Of a stretch of 43,989 nt of DNA, positions 36,537 to 43,989 are shown one piece after another. The first letter of the stretch is position 1; each line of letters begins with the position of its first letter. Location: contig JAUWZV010000004.1 in assembly GCA_030615105.1 (NCBI GenBank), forward strand, positions 1-43,989, in the 5' to 3' direction. The notes below the pieces were generated by a model. The model had not been told where the DNA came from. It made no database searches and saw only the letters and a program-made list of their open reading frames with translations. The translations under genes were made by a program, and so were the position numbers. The stretch is from Desulfobacteraceae bacterium. Its GTDB lineage: Bacteria > Desulfobacterota > DSM-4660 > Desulfatiglandales > B25-G16.

Positions 36537-36707
36537 TCATTGCGAACGAATGTGAAGCAATCCCTGGCCCAGGCCTGGCCTTTAAGAATATGGTGATGGC
36601 AAGGCACTCTTGCAGAATGAGCGGGAACTGTAGCATATCCAAATCATGTCGCGCCAGGGCGGGCTCAATAAGATAGATTGCCACGTCACTTCGCTCCTCG
36701 CAATGAC
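36537..36707. repeat. 171-bp element with inverted GTCATTGCGA / TCGCAATGAC ends
   Basis: GTCATTGCGAACGAATGTGAAGCAATC ... GATTGCCACGTCACTTCGCTCCTCGCAATGAC. Confidence 0.7.
36563..36659. repeat. Structured 97-bp unit, copy 3, nested in the 171-bp element
   Basis: CCCTGGCCCAGGCCTGGCCT ... TGTCGCGCCAGGGCGGGC; internal GCAAGGCACTCTTGC hairpin. Confidence 0.6.
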
Positions 36708-36762
36708 ATGATTGCAACTTGGTATGAGGCGACATAAAGTGATACTTGGTGATTCAAGGCGA

Positions 36763-38190
36763 ATGAAAGAAAAAAATGGGTTATTGCTATTATTTCTCTT
36801 TATTGTCGTTATATGGGTCTTTGTGGTTAAAGCTGACACCATCCACCCCCAGGGTTCCTATCAGACTAAGGAAGCTTATACTATTTTAAAAGGAACACAG
36901 AACACAGCCTTGAGCCAAGATCGACTTATTCAGGTAAAAGGAGATTCAGATATTGAGCAGAGGTCCCAGAAGCAAAGTGCAGGTGCAAGCATCTGGTTTA
37001 CATTGCTTGCAATCTTTCTTGGGGGCCTGGCCCTGAATCTTACGCCTTGTGTTTATCCTCTTATTCCCATAACTGTATCCTATTTCGGTGGAAAGAGTGA
37101 GAGGATACGAGGTCAAACTATAATTCATGGGTTATTATATATATTTGGCCTGTCAATGACCAATTCTTTGCTGGGCCTGTCAGCCGCTTTGTCAGGGGGT
37201 ATGCTCGGCTTTGCACTCCAGAATCCTTTTGTTTTGATATTCGTAGCCGGTGTAATGGTTGCTATGGCTCTGAGTTTCTTCGGTTTGTGGGAACTCAGGC
37301 TACCTATAGGGCTCACACGGGTGGCATCGAAGAGCTACGCCGGTTTCTTAGGAACATTCTTTATGGGCCTGACCCTGGGAATAGTAGCTGCTCCATGTCT
37401 TGGCCCCTTTATACTGGGACTTTTGGTATACGTAGGGCGAATGGGAGACCCCTTTCTGGGTTTCCTTTATTTCTTCGTACTTAGCATCGGCCTTGGTTTA
37501 CCTCTTTCGGTTTTGGCCGTTTTCTCAGGAGCCATAGCCAGGTTACCCAAGTCAGGGGACTGGATGCTGTGGATAAGAAAGTTTATGGGCTGGGTTCTCC
37601 TCGGCATGGCAGCCTTTATGATAAGCCCTTTAATATCCCACCTTTTTGGAAGGCATTGGCTCTTGGCCGGAGTATCTGCAGCAGCAGGCATCCATCTTGG
37701 TTGGCTTGATAAGACAGGAGCTAAGCTCAGGATTTTTCCATATCTCAAAAAGGTCATTGGAATCGTCATGGTATGTGGTGGAATTTTCTACCTGGTGCTA
37801 ACAAGCCAGCACATTGGAGGGATCGAATGGATTCCATACGATGAATCCATTATTGCAAAGGCTGTGGAAGAAAAAAAACCTATGATTATAGATTTCTATG
37901 CTGACTGGTGTGGGCCATGTGTGGCAATGGAGAAGGAAGTATTTACGGATCCTGAGGTGATAAAGTTAAGCCGTGATTTTATTACCATGCGTTTAGACCT
38001 AACTAAGGTGAAACCATTTCATGATGAGGTAATGAGAAAGTATCAGATCAGGGGTATCCCCACAGCAGTTTTTATAAACAGGCGGGGCGTTGAAGAGAAA
38101 AAACTGAGGGCCGTAGGCTTTGTAGGTAAATCCGAGTTTCTCAATAGGTTAACATGGCTACTTAATAAATCGCCTTCCGCCCAAGAATAG
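36763..38190 (+). CDS. dsbD: DsbD-type thiol:disulfide interchange protein (TM domain plus thioredoxin domain)
   Basis: LNLTPCVYPLIPITVSYFGG; MIIDFYADWCGPCVAMEKEVF; no full N-terminal alpha domain seen. Confidence 0.88.
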   Translation: MKEKNGLLLLFLFIVVIWVFVVKADTIHPQGSYQTKEAYTILKGTQNTALSQDRLIQVKGDSDIEQRSQKQSAGASIWFTLLAIFLGGLALNLTPCVYPLIPITVSYFGGKSERIRGQTIIHGLLYIFGLSMTNSLLGLSAALSGGMLGFALQNPFVLIFVAGVMVAMALSFFGLWELRLPIGLTRVASKSYAGFLGTFFMGLTLGIVAAPCLGPFILGLLVYVGRMGDPFLGFLYFFVLSIGLGLPLSVLAVFSGAIARLPKSGDWMLWIRKFMGWVLLGMAAFMISPLISHLFGRHWLLAGVSAAAGIHLGWLDKTGAKLRIFPYLKKVIGIVMVCGGIFYLVLTSQHIGGIEWIPYDESIIAKAVEEKKPMIIDFYADWCGPCVAMEKEVFTDPEVIKLSRDFITMRLDLTKVKPFHDEVMRKYQIRGIPTAVFINRRGVEEKKLRAVGFVGKSEFLNRLTWLLNKSPSAQE

Positions 38191-38310
38191 CTTATCTCCC
38201 TTCTAACCCTTGCAAGAAGCTCATTCTATCCTGATCATCTATAAAAATATCTGCTTTGTTTACCCCCTTACTATTACTAAGGGGAGCACAAAATAGATTG
38301 CGTAAGAACT

Positions 38311-38399
38311 GTCATTGCGAGGAGCGTTAGCGACGACGCAATCTCTGGAATAAGTTTACCCATGAGATTGCTTCGCTCCCTTCAGTCGCTCGCAATGAC
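38311..38399. repeat. 89-bp inverted repeat element, GTCATTGCGAGGAGCG family
   Basis: GTCATTGCGAGGAGCG...GACGCAATCTC / GAGATTGCTTCGCTCCCTTCAGTCGCTCGCAATGAC. Confidence 0.75.
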
Positions 38400-38669
38400 C
38401 ATAGGTAGCGTCATTAGATGTAAACTATTTTTTGCCCCAGTAGTATGTAGTGTAGGTCTCCCGGAATGTCTAATCGAGATTGACGTAGCATGTGAAAATT
38501 TTATTGCATTACTCTTTTCTATAAATATTTATTCACGGTAGGATGTCCTCATTACAAAAGGCAAGATATGATAACCGGATTATCTGGATGTAGCATATTC
38601 CGGGCCAATCCGGCCACCCATCCCGATTGATTCAGAATGAGTTTTCATGGCGATTGTCAAGAGATTGAG

Positions 38670-38838
38670 GGTTTACCCGCCTCTGGCGGGCTTGCCCGCC
38701 GTCTTTGTGGAGGGCTTGTCCGCCGTTATTTTGGCGGGCTTGTCCGCCGTTATTCTTGTCCGCCGTCTTTCTTGTCCGCCGTCTTTGTGGCGGAGTGGCG
38801 GACTGGAGGGCTTGTCCGCCGTTATTTTGGCGGGCTGA
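38670..38838. repeat. Clustered TTGYCCGCCGT-n-GGCGGGC palindromic repeats
   Basis: Repeated CTTGTCCGCCGTTATTTTGGCGGG and CTTGTCCGCCGTCTTTGTGG units. Confidence 0.8.
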
Positions 38839-39024
38839 CCTGAATTCTTTGGGGAGGAGGTAATTGAGTCAGAAATAAAGATTTGAACCGCAAATTCTCT
38901 TCAAAACTATTAGTCAAGAGAAGACTCTTTTATTGTTGTCAGGCATGTGAGTAGTTTTTGACTTGACATGATTTTGCAATGTGGCTACAATATTAAACAA
39001 TTATGTACAAAATAGGAGCAAATC

Positions 39025-39300
39025 ATGGAAACCGTAGGTGTCAAGCAGCTCAGGGACAATCTGAGCCGGATTCTTAAAAGGGTCGAGAGAGGAGAGGTGG
39101 TAAAGGTATTGCGTCACGGAAAAGACGTGGTGGAATTAAGGCCCATAAGAAAGAATGCAGGACAAGAATTCTTGAATCGCCTTAAGGATAAAAATCTCTT
39201 GGCTGGTGGAGGGATCGGAGCAATCAGTTTGGTGAAGACTGTTAAAAATCTCAAGCCTGAGTCACCTGTCTCTGATTTTATCGCTGAGGATCGAAAGTGA
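39025..39300 (+). CDS. Phd/YefM-type antitoxin
   Basis: METVGVKQLRDNLSRILKRVERGEVVKVLRHGKDVVELRPI. Confidence 0.88.
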   Translation: METVGVKQLRDNLSRILKRVERGEVVKVLRHGKDVVELRPIRKNAGQEFLNRLKDKNLLAGGGIGAISLVKTVKNLKPESPVSDFIAEDRK

Positions 39301-39731
39301 TTGCATATTTCGACAGCAGTAGCATTGTTAAATGGTTTTTTGACGAGCCTTTTATGGATTTGGCCAGAGACATCAGAGATAAATCTGAGATCGCTTTCAC
39401 CTCACTCATTTCCTTTCCTGAAGTTATGTCAGCTTTCAACCGCGCCTGGAGGGAAGGCCGTTGTTCCAAATCAGACATGGAACTGGTTCGGAGTGAATTC
39501 TTAAAGATCTGGCCTGACTTCCAATGGATAAAGGTAAGTGAATTGTTAATGCATCAAGCAGGGCAACTCATTTTCGGTCATAGCCTGAAGGGGGTTGATG
39601 CTGTACATCTAGCCTCAGCCCTCTTGTTGAAAGAAGAAGGTGATAGGATTTATCTTTTTTTCTCATGCTTTGACAAAAATCTGAACCAGGCCGCTCAAAG
39701 AGAAGGATTAATGACCCACAAGGCATTATAG
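39297..39731 (+). CDS. PIN domain VapC-like toxin
   Basis: IAYFDSSSIVKWFFDEPF...FTSLISFPEVMSAFNRA...LKGVDAVHLASALLL; GTG start overlapping the antitoxin stop. Confidence 0.9.
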   Translation: MIAYFDSSSIVKWFFDEPFMDLARDIRDKSEIAFTSLISFPEVMSAFNRAWREGRCSKSDMELVRSEFLKIWPDFQWIKVSELLMHQAGQLIFGHSLKGVDAVHLASALLLKEEGDRIYLFFSCFDKNLNQAAQREGLMTHKAL

Positions 39732-39904
39732 CGAAATTTGACATGCACCAGATACGTTTATGATATTCATGGTTTCAATGAACCCATTTTATCAAACAAG
39801 TTCCCAATCTTATTATCCCACACCAATGTTAGTCAGGGTATCTACTTTGTTAAATGTTGAAACTTGAACCAGGTTCTCAGAAATCGAAAAATACTCTTAA
39901 TTAC

Positions 39905-40110
39905 TTAAGCTTGCCCGCCGTGTTTTTGGAGGGCCTGTCCGCCGTTTTTCTGGAGGGCCTGTCCGCCGTTTTTCTGGAGGGCCTGGCCCCATTCATGACT
40001 ATAATACTTTTTCCCTGAATTCCCTCGTTCGTTGGTTTACCAGAATCAATTTTCAGGGGCATCGTCAATATATCAAGGGCTTGCCCGCCGTTTTTGTGGC
40101 GGGCTGGCCT
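39905..40110. repeat. Second cluster of TTGCCCGCCG/TGTCCGCCG palindromic repeats
   Basis: CTTGCCCGCCGTGTTTTTGGAGGGCCTGTCCGCCGTTTTTCTGGAGGGCCTGTCCGCCG and TTGCCCGCCGTTTTTGTGGCGGGC. Confidence 0.75.
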
Positions 40111-40209
40111 GCTGGCCATCTCATGACCGCACCATTCGCATGAAGGAAAAATCAAGTAAGACATGCCCCCTATTCATAAGTTGCTTTAGACGGTAAGTCC
40201 TCCTCTAAG

Positions 40210-40317
40210 AATGAACTACCTCGCAGCAAGCTACGAGGTATCGAAAACCAGGAAAAGTATGAACGCAGCAAGCTACGGGGAATGAACCCTTGTCCGCCTT
40301 CGGCGGATTCAATCCCT
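40210..40317. repeat. Composite hairpin repeat, left copy
   Basis: AATGAACTACCTCGCAGCAAGCTACGAGGTATC...GAACGCAGCAAGCTACGGGGAAT...TGTCCGCC...GGCGGATT. Confidence 0.85.
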
Positions 40318-40320
40318 GAC

Positions 40321-40527
40321 CTATAGATTTTTATTTAGAAATTTAAGAGCGTCCCGCGTCAGATATGTTTCGATCTTCTTCTCTCCTTCACTCAGGTCAT
40401 CGCGCGACTTCATGTTGAAGTGAAGGACAAAGCGCTTCACCCATCCGCAGTAGCTTCGTTCAGTTCGAATCGAATAGTGTCTCCGCCGCATCACATCGCG
40501 CATATCATCAAGAATCTTACTTGACAT
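40321..40527 (-). pseudogene. Integron integrase (IntI-like) N-terminal remnant
   Basis: ILDDMRDVMRRRHYSIRTERSYCGWVKRFVLHFNMKSRDDLSEGEKKIETYLT matches the N-terminal SAM-like domain of IntI proteins (from memory); catalytic domain absent. Confidence 0.8.
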
Positions 40528-40585
40528 AGATTTCTTCCTATTTTATCGTGTTTTTCATGATCAAAAAGAATATACTATATTGAAT

Positions 40586-40712
40586 AATGAACTACCTCGC
40601 AGCAAGCTGCGAGGTATCAAAACGGAAAAATTCGGAACGCAGCAAGCTGCGGGGAATCAAACCCCTGTCCGCCGTGTTTATGGCGGGCTTGTCCGCCTCT
40701 GGCGGATTGAAA
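40586..40712. repeat. Composite hairpin repeat, right copy
   Basis: Same order of motifs as 40210..40317, direct orientation. Confidence 0.85.
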
Positions 40713-40795
40713 GCAAGTAAATTTGCCTGTTTGTCTGTTCAATATCAGGATATCAGGCAAAATTGCCTTATACGTAAATGTTATAGTTTAAATCC

Positions 40796-41233
40796 ATGAT
40801 ATCACATCTTATTACATTTGTTCTAGGTGCATTTACCGGTGCTGCTGGGAAATATCTCGCAGATAAATATACTGATAAACGGCGGAGCAAGGAAAAAGAA
40901 ACAGGGAAACGGAAAATATTTCTCAACTTAGCGGAGAAGATGCCAGATGTTATCAAAGAAATGCAAGAGGATCTTTCGAAGCCTGAATGTATGGTGATAC
41001 GTGAGTTTTATCTCCTTCCAAACGACCGGGTTTTATTTAACTCCGGTGGGGAGAGGTGTCTGTTCTATTATGAGGATCAACATGAAAATTTAACACACAA
41101 AATAAAACTACTTGAAAATAATGGATTCGTCGAAGATGTAACCCATACAAACACTCCAAAATATCGAATGACAGAAGAATTTGTTGATTGCGTTATTAAA
41201 GCCAAAATCAAATCAAAAAAGGTGAAATTATAA
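40796..41233 (+). CDS. Cassette-type hypothetical protein, N-terminal TM
   Basis: Stop codon lies at the 5' edge of attC-A. Confidence 0.7.
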   Translation: MISHLITFVLGAFTGAAGKYLADKYTDKRRSKEKETGKRKIFLNLAEKMPDVIKEMQEDLSKPECMVIREFYLLPNDRVLFNSGGERCLFYYEDQHENLTHKIKLLENNGFVEDVTHTNTPKYRMTEEFVDCVIKAKIKSKKVKL

Positions 41234-41298
41234 CAACGGAATTCACCAGATCCCAAAAGCCTTGCGGCTTTTGGTCCAGGTGATTCCGGCCGTTAGGC
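41228..41298 (+). other. attC site A
   Basis: TTATAACAACGGAATTCACC ... GGTGATTCCGGCCGTTAGGC; R' GTTAGGC; stem CGGAATTCACC/GGTGATTCCG with one extrahelical base. Confidence 0.8.
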
Positions 41299-41382
41299 AG
41301 CTCGGTTGGCTCTTGAATGGGTGCAAATACATACCGAGAAAAAAGAAAGGAGATGAAAGAAGATAATTAAAGGAGATAGCTA

Positions 41383-41631
41383 ATGAGGATAGACCCTAAA
41401 AACTTAAGTGATGAAGAAATTGTTGAAAAAGTCAGAGGTACATCACTTCTTTCAGATCAAATATCTTGTTTAGCAGAAATGATGAGAAGATTAAGAAACT
41501 CTATTGATGAGTTTAATGTACAATCTACTCTTTGGTCAAGGAGAATATATGGACTGACAGTTCTTATTACAATACTAACTTTGCTCATGTTATTGGCTGT
41601 AGGATTCCAAGTTTGGATAGTTTTAAAATAG
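41383..41631 (+). CDS. Cassette-type hypothetical protein with C-terminal TM, 82 aa
   Basis: Between attC-A and attC-B; GLTVLITILTLLMLLAVGFQVWIVLK. Confidence 0.65.
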   Translation: MRIDPKNLSDEEIVEKVRGTSLLSDQISCLAEMMRRLRNSIDEFNVQSTLWSRRIYGLTVLITILTLLMLLAVGFQVWIVLK

Positions 41632-41766
41632 GCTCAAGAGTCTTAATTAACATAAGGTGAAGAAGACTGGAGAGGGCATATAGTGCTCGACCTTGATTGT
41701 TTAATTTTTTGGGGCAAATTTTAATAATTCCAATTTTTGCGAAGACGATTGCAGGAGGAAGCTTTT

Positions 41767-41840
41767 GCCTAGCAAATCAATGAAGCTGCCATTTCTCACA
41801 TCGCTTCACTCTGCGGGAAATGGCAGCTTATCTCGGATGG
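41767..41840 (+). other. attC-like site B (degenerate)
   Basis: GCCTAGC ... AAGCTGCCATTTC / GAAATGGCAGCTT stem; R' poorly conserved. Confidence 0.5.
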
Positions 41841-41931
41841 GGTGCCTTAACATCAACTCCAAATAGCCATGGTAATAATTTGATAGAACAATTGGCCAGT
41901 ATATTTGGAGCACACACACTGAGAGGTCATA

Positions 41932-42369
41932 ATGCGGAGAAGAAAGGGATGGTGGCAACAGCTTAAGGATAATGACTATCCGAAAACAAAAACCAGCTAT
42001 GGACAAGACATATATGCACTTGATCCGAGACTTTTGGACAAGATACCTCGTGAAACCAAAAAAATTGATGTGAAGAAATCAAAGGAAAAGCCTCCCCATT
42101 TAGAACCTCAATCTGCCAATAAGCCAATAATTCCTACTTCCCAAGAACCACGAGAAGTATATGTATTGCGTTGCAGTTCTTGTGGTCATAAAAAGTTGTT
42201 AACATCTGAATACCTGAAGTACCTTCGAGAAAGTCTATCCATAGATATTTCATTTCTCGATATAGCTCCTTTAAGGGAAAAATTGGGCAGATTTAAATGT
42301 TCATGTTGTGGAGAAAAAAACACTCAACTGATTTCGGAACATCATAAAGTAGATAGTACTCCAACTTGA
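41932..42369 (+). CDS. Cassette-type hypothetical protein with zinc-ribbon-like CX2C pairs, 145 aa
   Basis: LRCSSCGHKKLL...FKCSCCGEKN; stop 3 bp before attC-C. Confidence 0.7.
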   Translation: MRRRKGWWQQLKDNDYPKTKTSYGQDIYALDPRLLDKIPRETKKIDVKKSKEKPPHLEPQSANKPIIPTSQEPREVYVLRCSSCGHKKLLTSEYLKYLRESLSIDISFLDIAPLREKLGRFKCSCCGEKNTQLISEHHKVDSTPT

Positions 42370-42372
42370 TCA

Positions 42373-42444
42373 GCCTAACAAGGCACTCAAGCTGCCCGTG
42401 AAAACGCTGGCGCATTTTCACGGCAGCTTAGTTTAGCGTTAAAT
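42373..42444 (+). other. attC site C
   Basis: R'' GCCTAAC, R' GTTAAAT; stem AAGCTGCCCGTGAAAA / TTTTCACGGCAGCTT with one extrahelical base. Confidence 0.88.
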
Positions 42445-42476
42445 TCCATATGACATATTTTCCATAGGGGTTTCGC

Positions 42477-43670
42477 ATGGAATCATCACTATTAAAAGCA
42501 GTAGATTTTGTAAAAATGGGGGATACTAAAAGTGCCAGAAATATACTGGGCATAAAGGATAAGAACATTTCTGATAGTGATATCGTTGATTCATTAATGT
42601 CGTTTCAAAAAGGATACAAATACTTGCTATCAGGCCACCATTCAAAAGCATTTGAACCTTTGAGAAAATCCCTACCCATGATCAACAATTCAACAGATTC
42701 TGAGGCGCAGTTTGTTACCGCGTTGTTGGCTGATTTTTCGGAAGGTATTTCGAGACTATTTTCAGGGGATGCAGTAGGAGCTTACAACTTATTAAATTTC
42801 AGTGCAGAATCATTTGAAAGAGTTAGCTTTTTTTTGCCAGACTTCGCGAAAGCTGCTCTCAGTACAAAAGCTGCTGCTAATGTCGCATTAGCCAGAAGAT
42901 ACCTCAGTATCGGTGATATTGGTGCGGCTGAATCTCTATCTGGCGCAATTCAACAGATATATTCAGAGCTAATTGCAAAATTAGATGAAGGGGATGAAAA
43001 TGATCTAATTTTTTTTGCAGAGGCTAACGCCGTTCAGATAGAATTTGTTAATATGATGGCTACATTCGATCTCAGTGTCATAAATTTTGATATTGCGGAA
43101 AAACGCCTAATATCTGGAGAAAAGTTGTACTCTGATTTAATTCAGTTATTACCAAAACTAAAAAATACGCCATTTAAACTAGTGGTCGAGATCGATTGTA
43201 CCTTATACTCTGCCGTAAAGAAGATTGTAAAATTAGGTAAAAAAGTAATCGACGAAAAAGCTTTTCTTCAAGAGGCTGAGATTGCCGAATTAAGAGAGTT
43301 AGATTACAGTCTATTTAACGCAAGAACCCTTGCCCATAAAGCTCAGGATCGGGGTAAAGGATACTTGTTTACTATTAATCAACTTAGTCGTTTTCAAGAG
43401 AGGTTGTTGATTTTAGGAAAAATACGAAAAAGAGACTTTATCAACATCAGTGGGCCTATTTCTCTCATATCATTTATTATACTTTTGTTTTCAGTTCATT
43501 TAACTATCCATCCCTCAGGCTACGAGGCTATTCCCTATTTCATAGGTGAACTAATTGTTTCGCTTATTGTTGGTTTCGGTTACGGAGCCCTTCGATTCAT
43601 TCCACTTATTAGATTGTTTACAAAGGCTATCGAGGGCAAAAAGGACAAAATAGATACTTCGATGGACTAA
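42477..43670 (+). CDS. Cassette-type hypothetical protein, helical repeats with two C-terminal TM segments, 397 aa
   Basis: ORF between attC-C and attC-D; stop overlaps attC-D; ISLISFIILLFSVHL and FIGELIVSLIVGFGYGAL. Confidence 0.75.
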   Translation: MESSLLKAVDFVKMGDTKSARNILGIKDKNISDSDIVDSLMSFQKGYKYLLSGHHSKAFEPLRKSLPMINNSTDSEAQFVTALLADFSEGISRLFSGDAVGAYNLLNFSAESFERVSFFLPDFAKAALSTKAAANVALARRYLSIGDIGAAESLSGAIQQIYSELIAKLDEGDENDLIFFAEANAVQIEFVNMMATFDLSVINFDIAEKRLISGEKLYSDLIQLLPKLKNTPFKLVVEIDCTLYSAVKKIVKLGKKVIDEKAFLQEAEIAELRELDYSLFNARTLAHKAQDRGKGYLFTINQLSRFQERLLILGKIRKRDFINISGPISLISFIILLFSVHLTIHPSGYEAIPYFIGELIVSLIVGFGYGALRFIPLIRLFTKAIEGKKDKIDTSMD

Positions 43671-43742
43671 TTTAACCATGTGCTTGACGCTGACTGGTGT
43701 TTCGCTGGCGCTCAACCCCATCAGGTCAGCACCTCGTTAGGA
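43670..43742 (+). other. attC site D
   Basis: R'' ATTTAAC, R'-like GTTAGGA; stem GCTGACTGGTG / CATCAGGTCAGC. Confidence 0.75.
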
Positions 43743-43808
43743 GTCCATTTTGCTATAATTATTGCCACACTCATCCATACATCTTTTGTGGAAAACCTGG
43801 TGACTTTT

Positions 43809-43989
43809 ATGACAGAATCAAAATTTTCTTTACTCGCAGACTATTATGAATACCCCGTAAAGGAAATGAAACAACGCTCAGCTGTATTTTACGCAGACAT
43901 GAAGCGGCGACGAACAGTGCGCCACTTTTCGGACCGGCCGGTGCCCCGTGCGATTATAGAAGATTGCTTGCGCACAGCTGCGACGGCAC
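43809..43989 (+). CDS. Nitroreductase family protein, 3' truncated by window edge
   Basis: [60 protein letters not shown]. Confidence 0.8.
   Translation, partial: MTESKFSLLADYYEYPVKEMKQRSAVFYADMKRRRTVRHFSDRPVPRAIIEDCLRTAATA

Noticed and set aside
38637-38843. ORFs of 63-68 aa rich in Leu/Ser/Ala/Val repeats
   Set aside because: They run through CCGCC palindromic repeat DNA in several frames; repeat-derived, not genes
39901-40164. 87-aa minus-strand ORF with PSRKTADRPSRKTADRPSKNTAGK
   Set aside because: Translation of the CCGCC repeat cluster
38670-40712. Possible CRISPR array because of recurring short repeats
   Set aside because: Repeats are self-palindromic, irregularly spaced and near-tandem, with no uniform unique spacers and no cas genes
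1-43989. tRNA or rRNA genes
   Set aside because: No convincing T-loop/acceptor arrangement or rRNA-like stretch noticed by eye; not a computed negative

Overview
Bacterial chromosome fragment, probably from an anaerobic Desulfobacterota-like lineage (inferred from gene content only). The first two thirds are housekeeping and catabolic genes: MltD-like transglycosylase, nitroreductase, QueG-like protein, CvpA, a GcdA-type carboxyltransferase / crotonase / HMGL-like cluster, acyl-CoA dehydrogenase, an MsbA-like ABC exporter, an AMMECR1 / membrane aminopropyltransferase / AmmeMemoRadiSam-type radical SAM operon, and an orphan AddB-like nuclease. These are mixed with six toxin-antitoxin-type pairs (2 MNT/HEPN, 2 MazF-type, 2 VapBC-type), a two-gene ATPase operon, and many palindromic repeats. 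The most notable signals are: (1) a decayed chromosomal integron at the right end, with an IntI N-terminal remnant on the minus strand, divergent from an array of at least four attC-like sites and small unknown cassette ORFs, the remnant being bracketed by direct composite repeats; (2) a 131-bp palindromic element splitting a radical SAM gene, whose excision together with one GAAT copy exactly restores a 413-aa frame; (3) a 96-98 bp structured unit present three times, each time inside a different inverted-repeat context; (4) a GC-rich palindrome inserted in frame in a GxxExxY gene relic; (5) a dual overlapping operator inside a near-consensus promoter for the ATPase pair. All family calls were made by eye from motifs; no searches were run.
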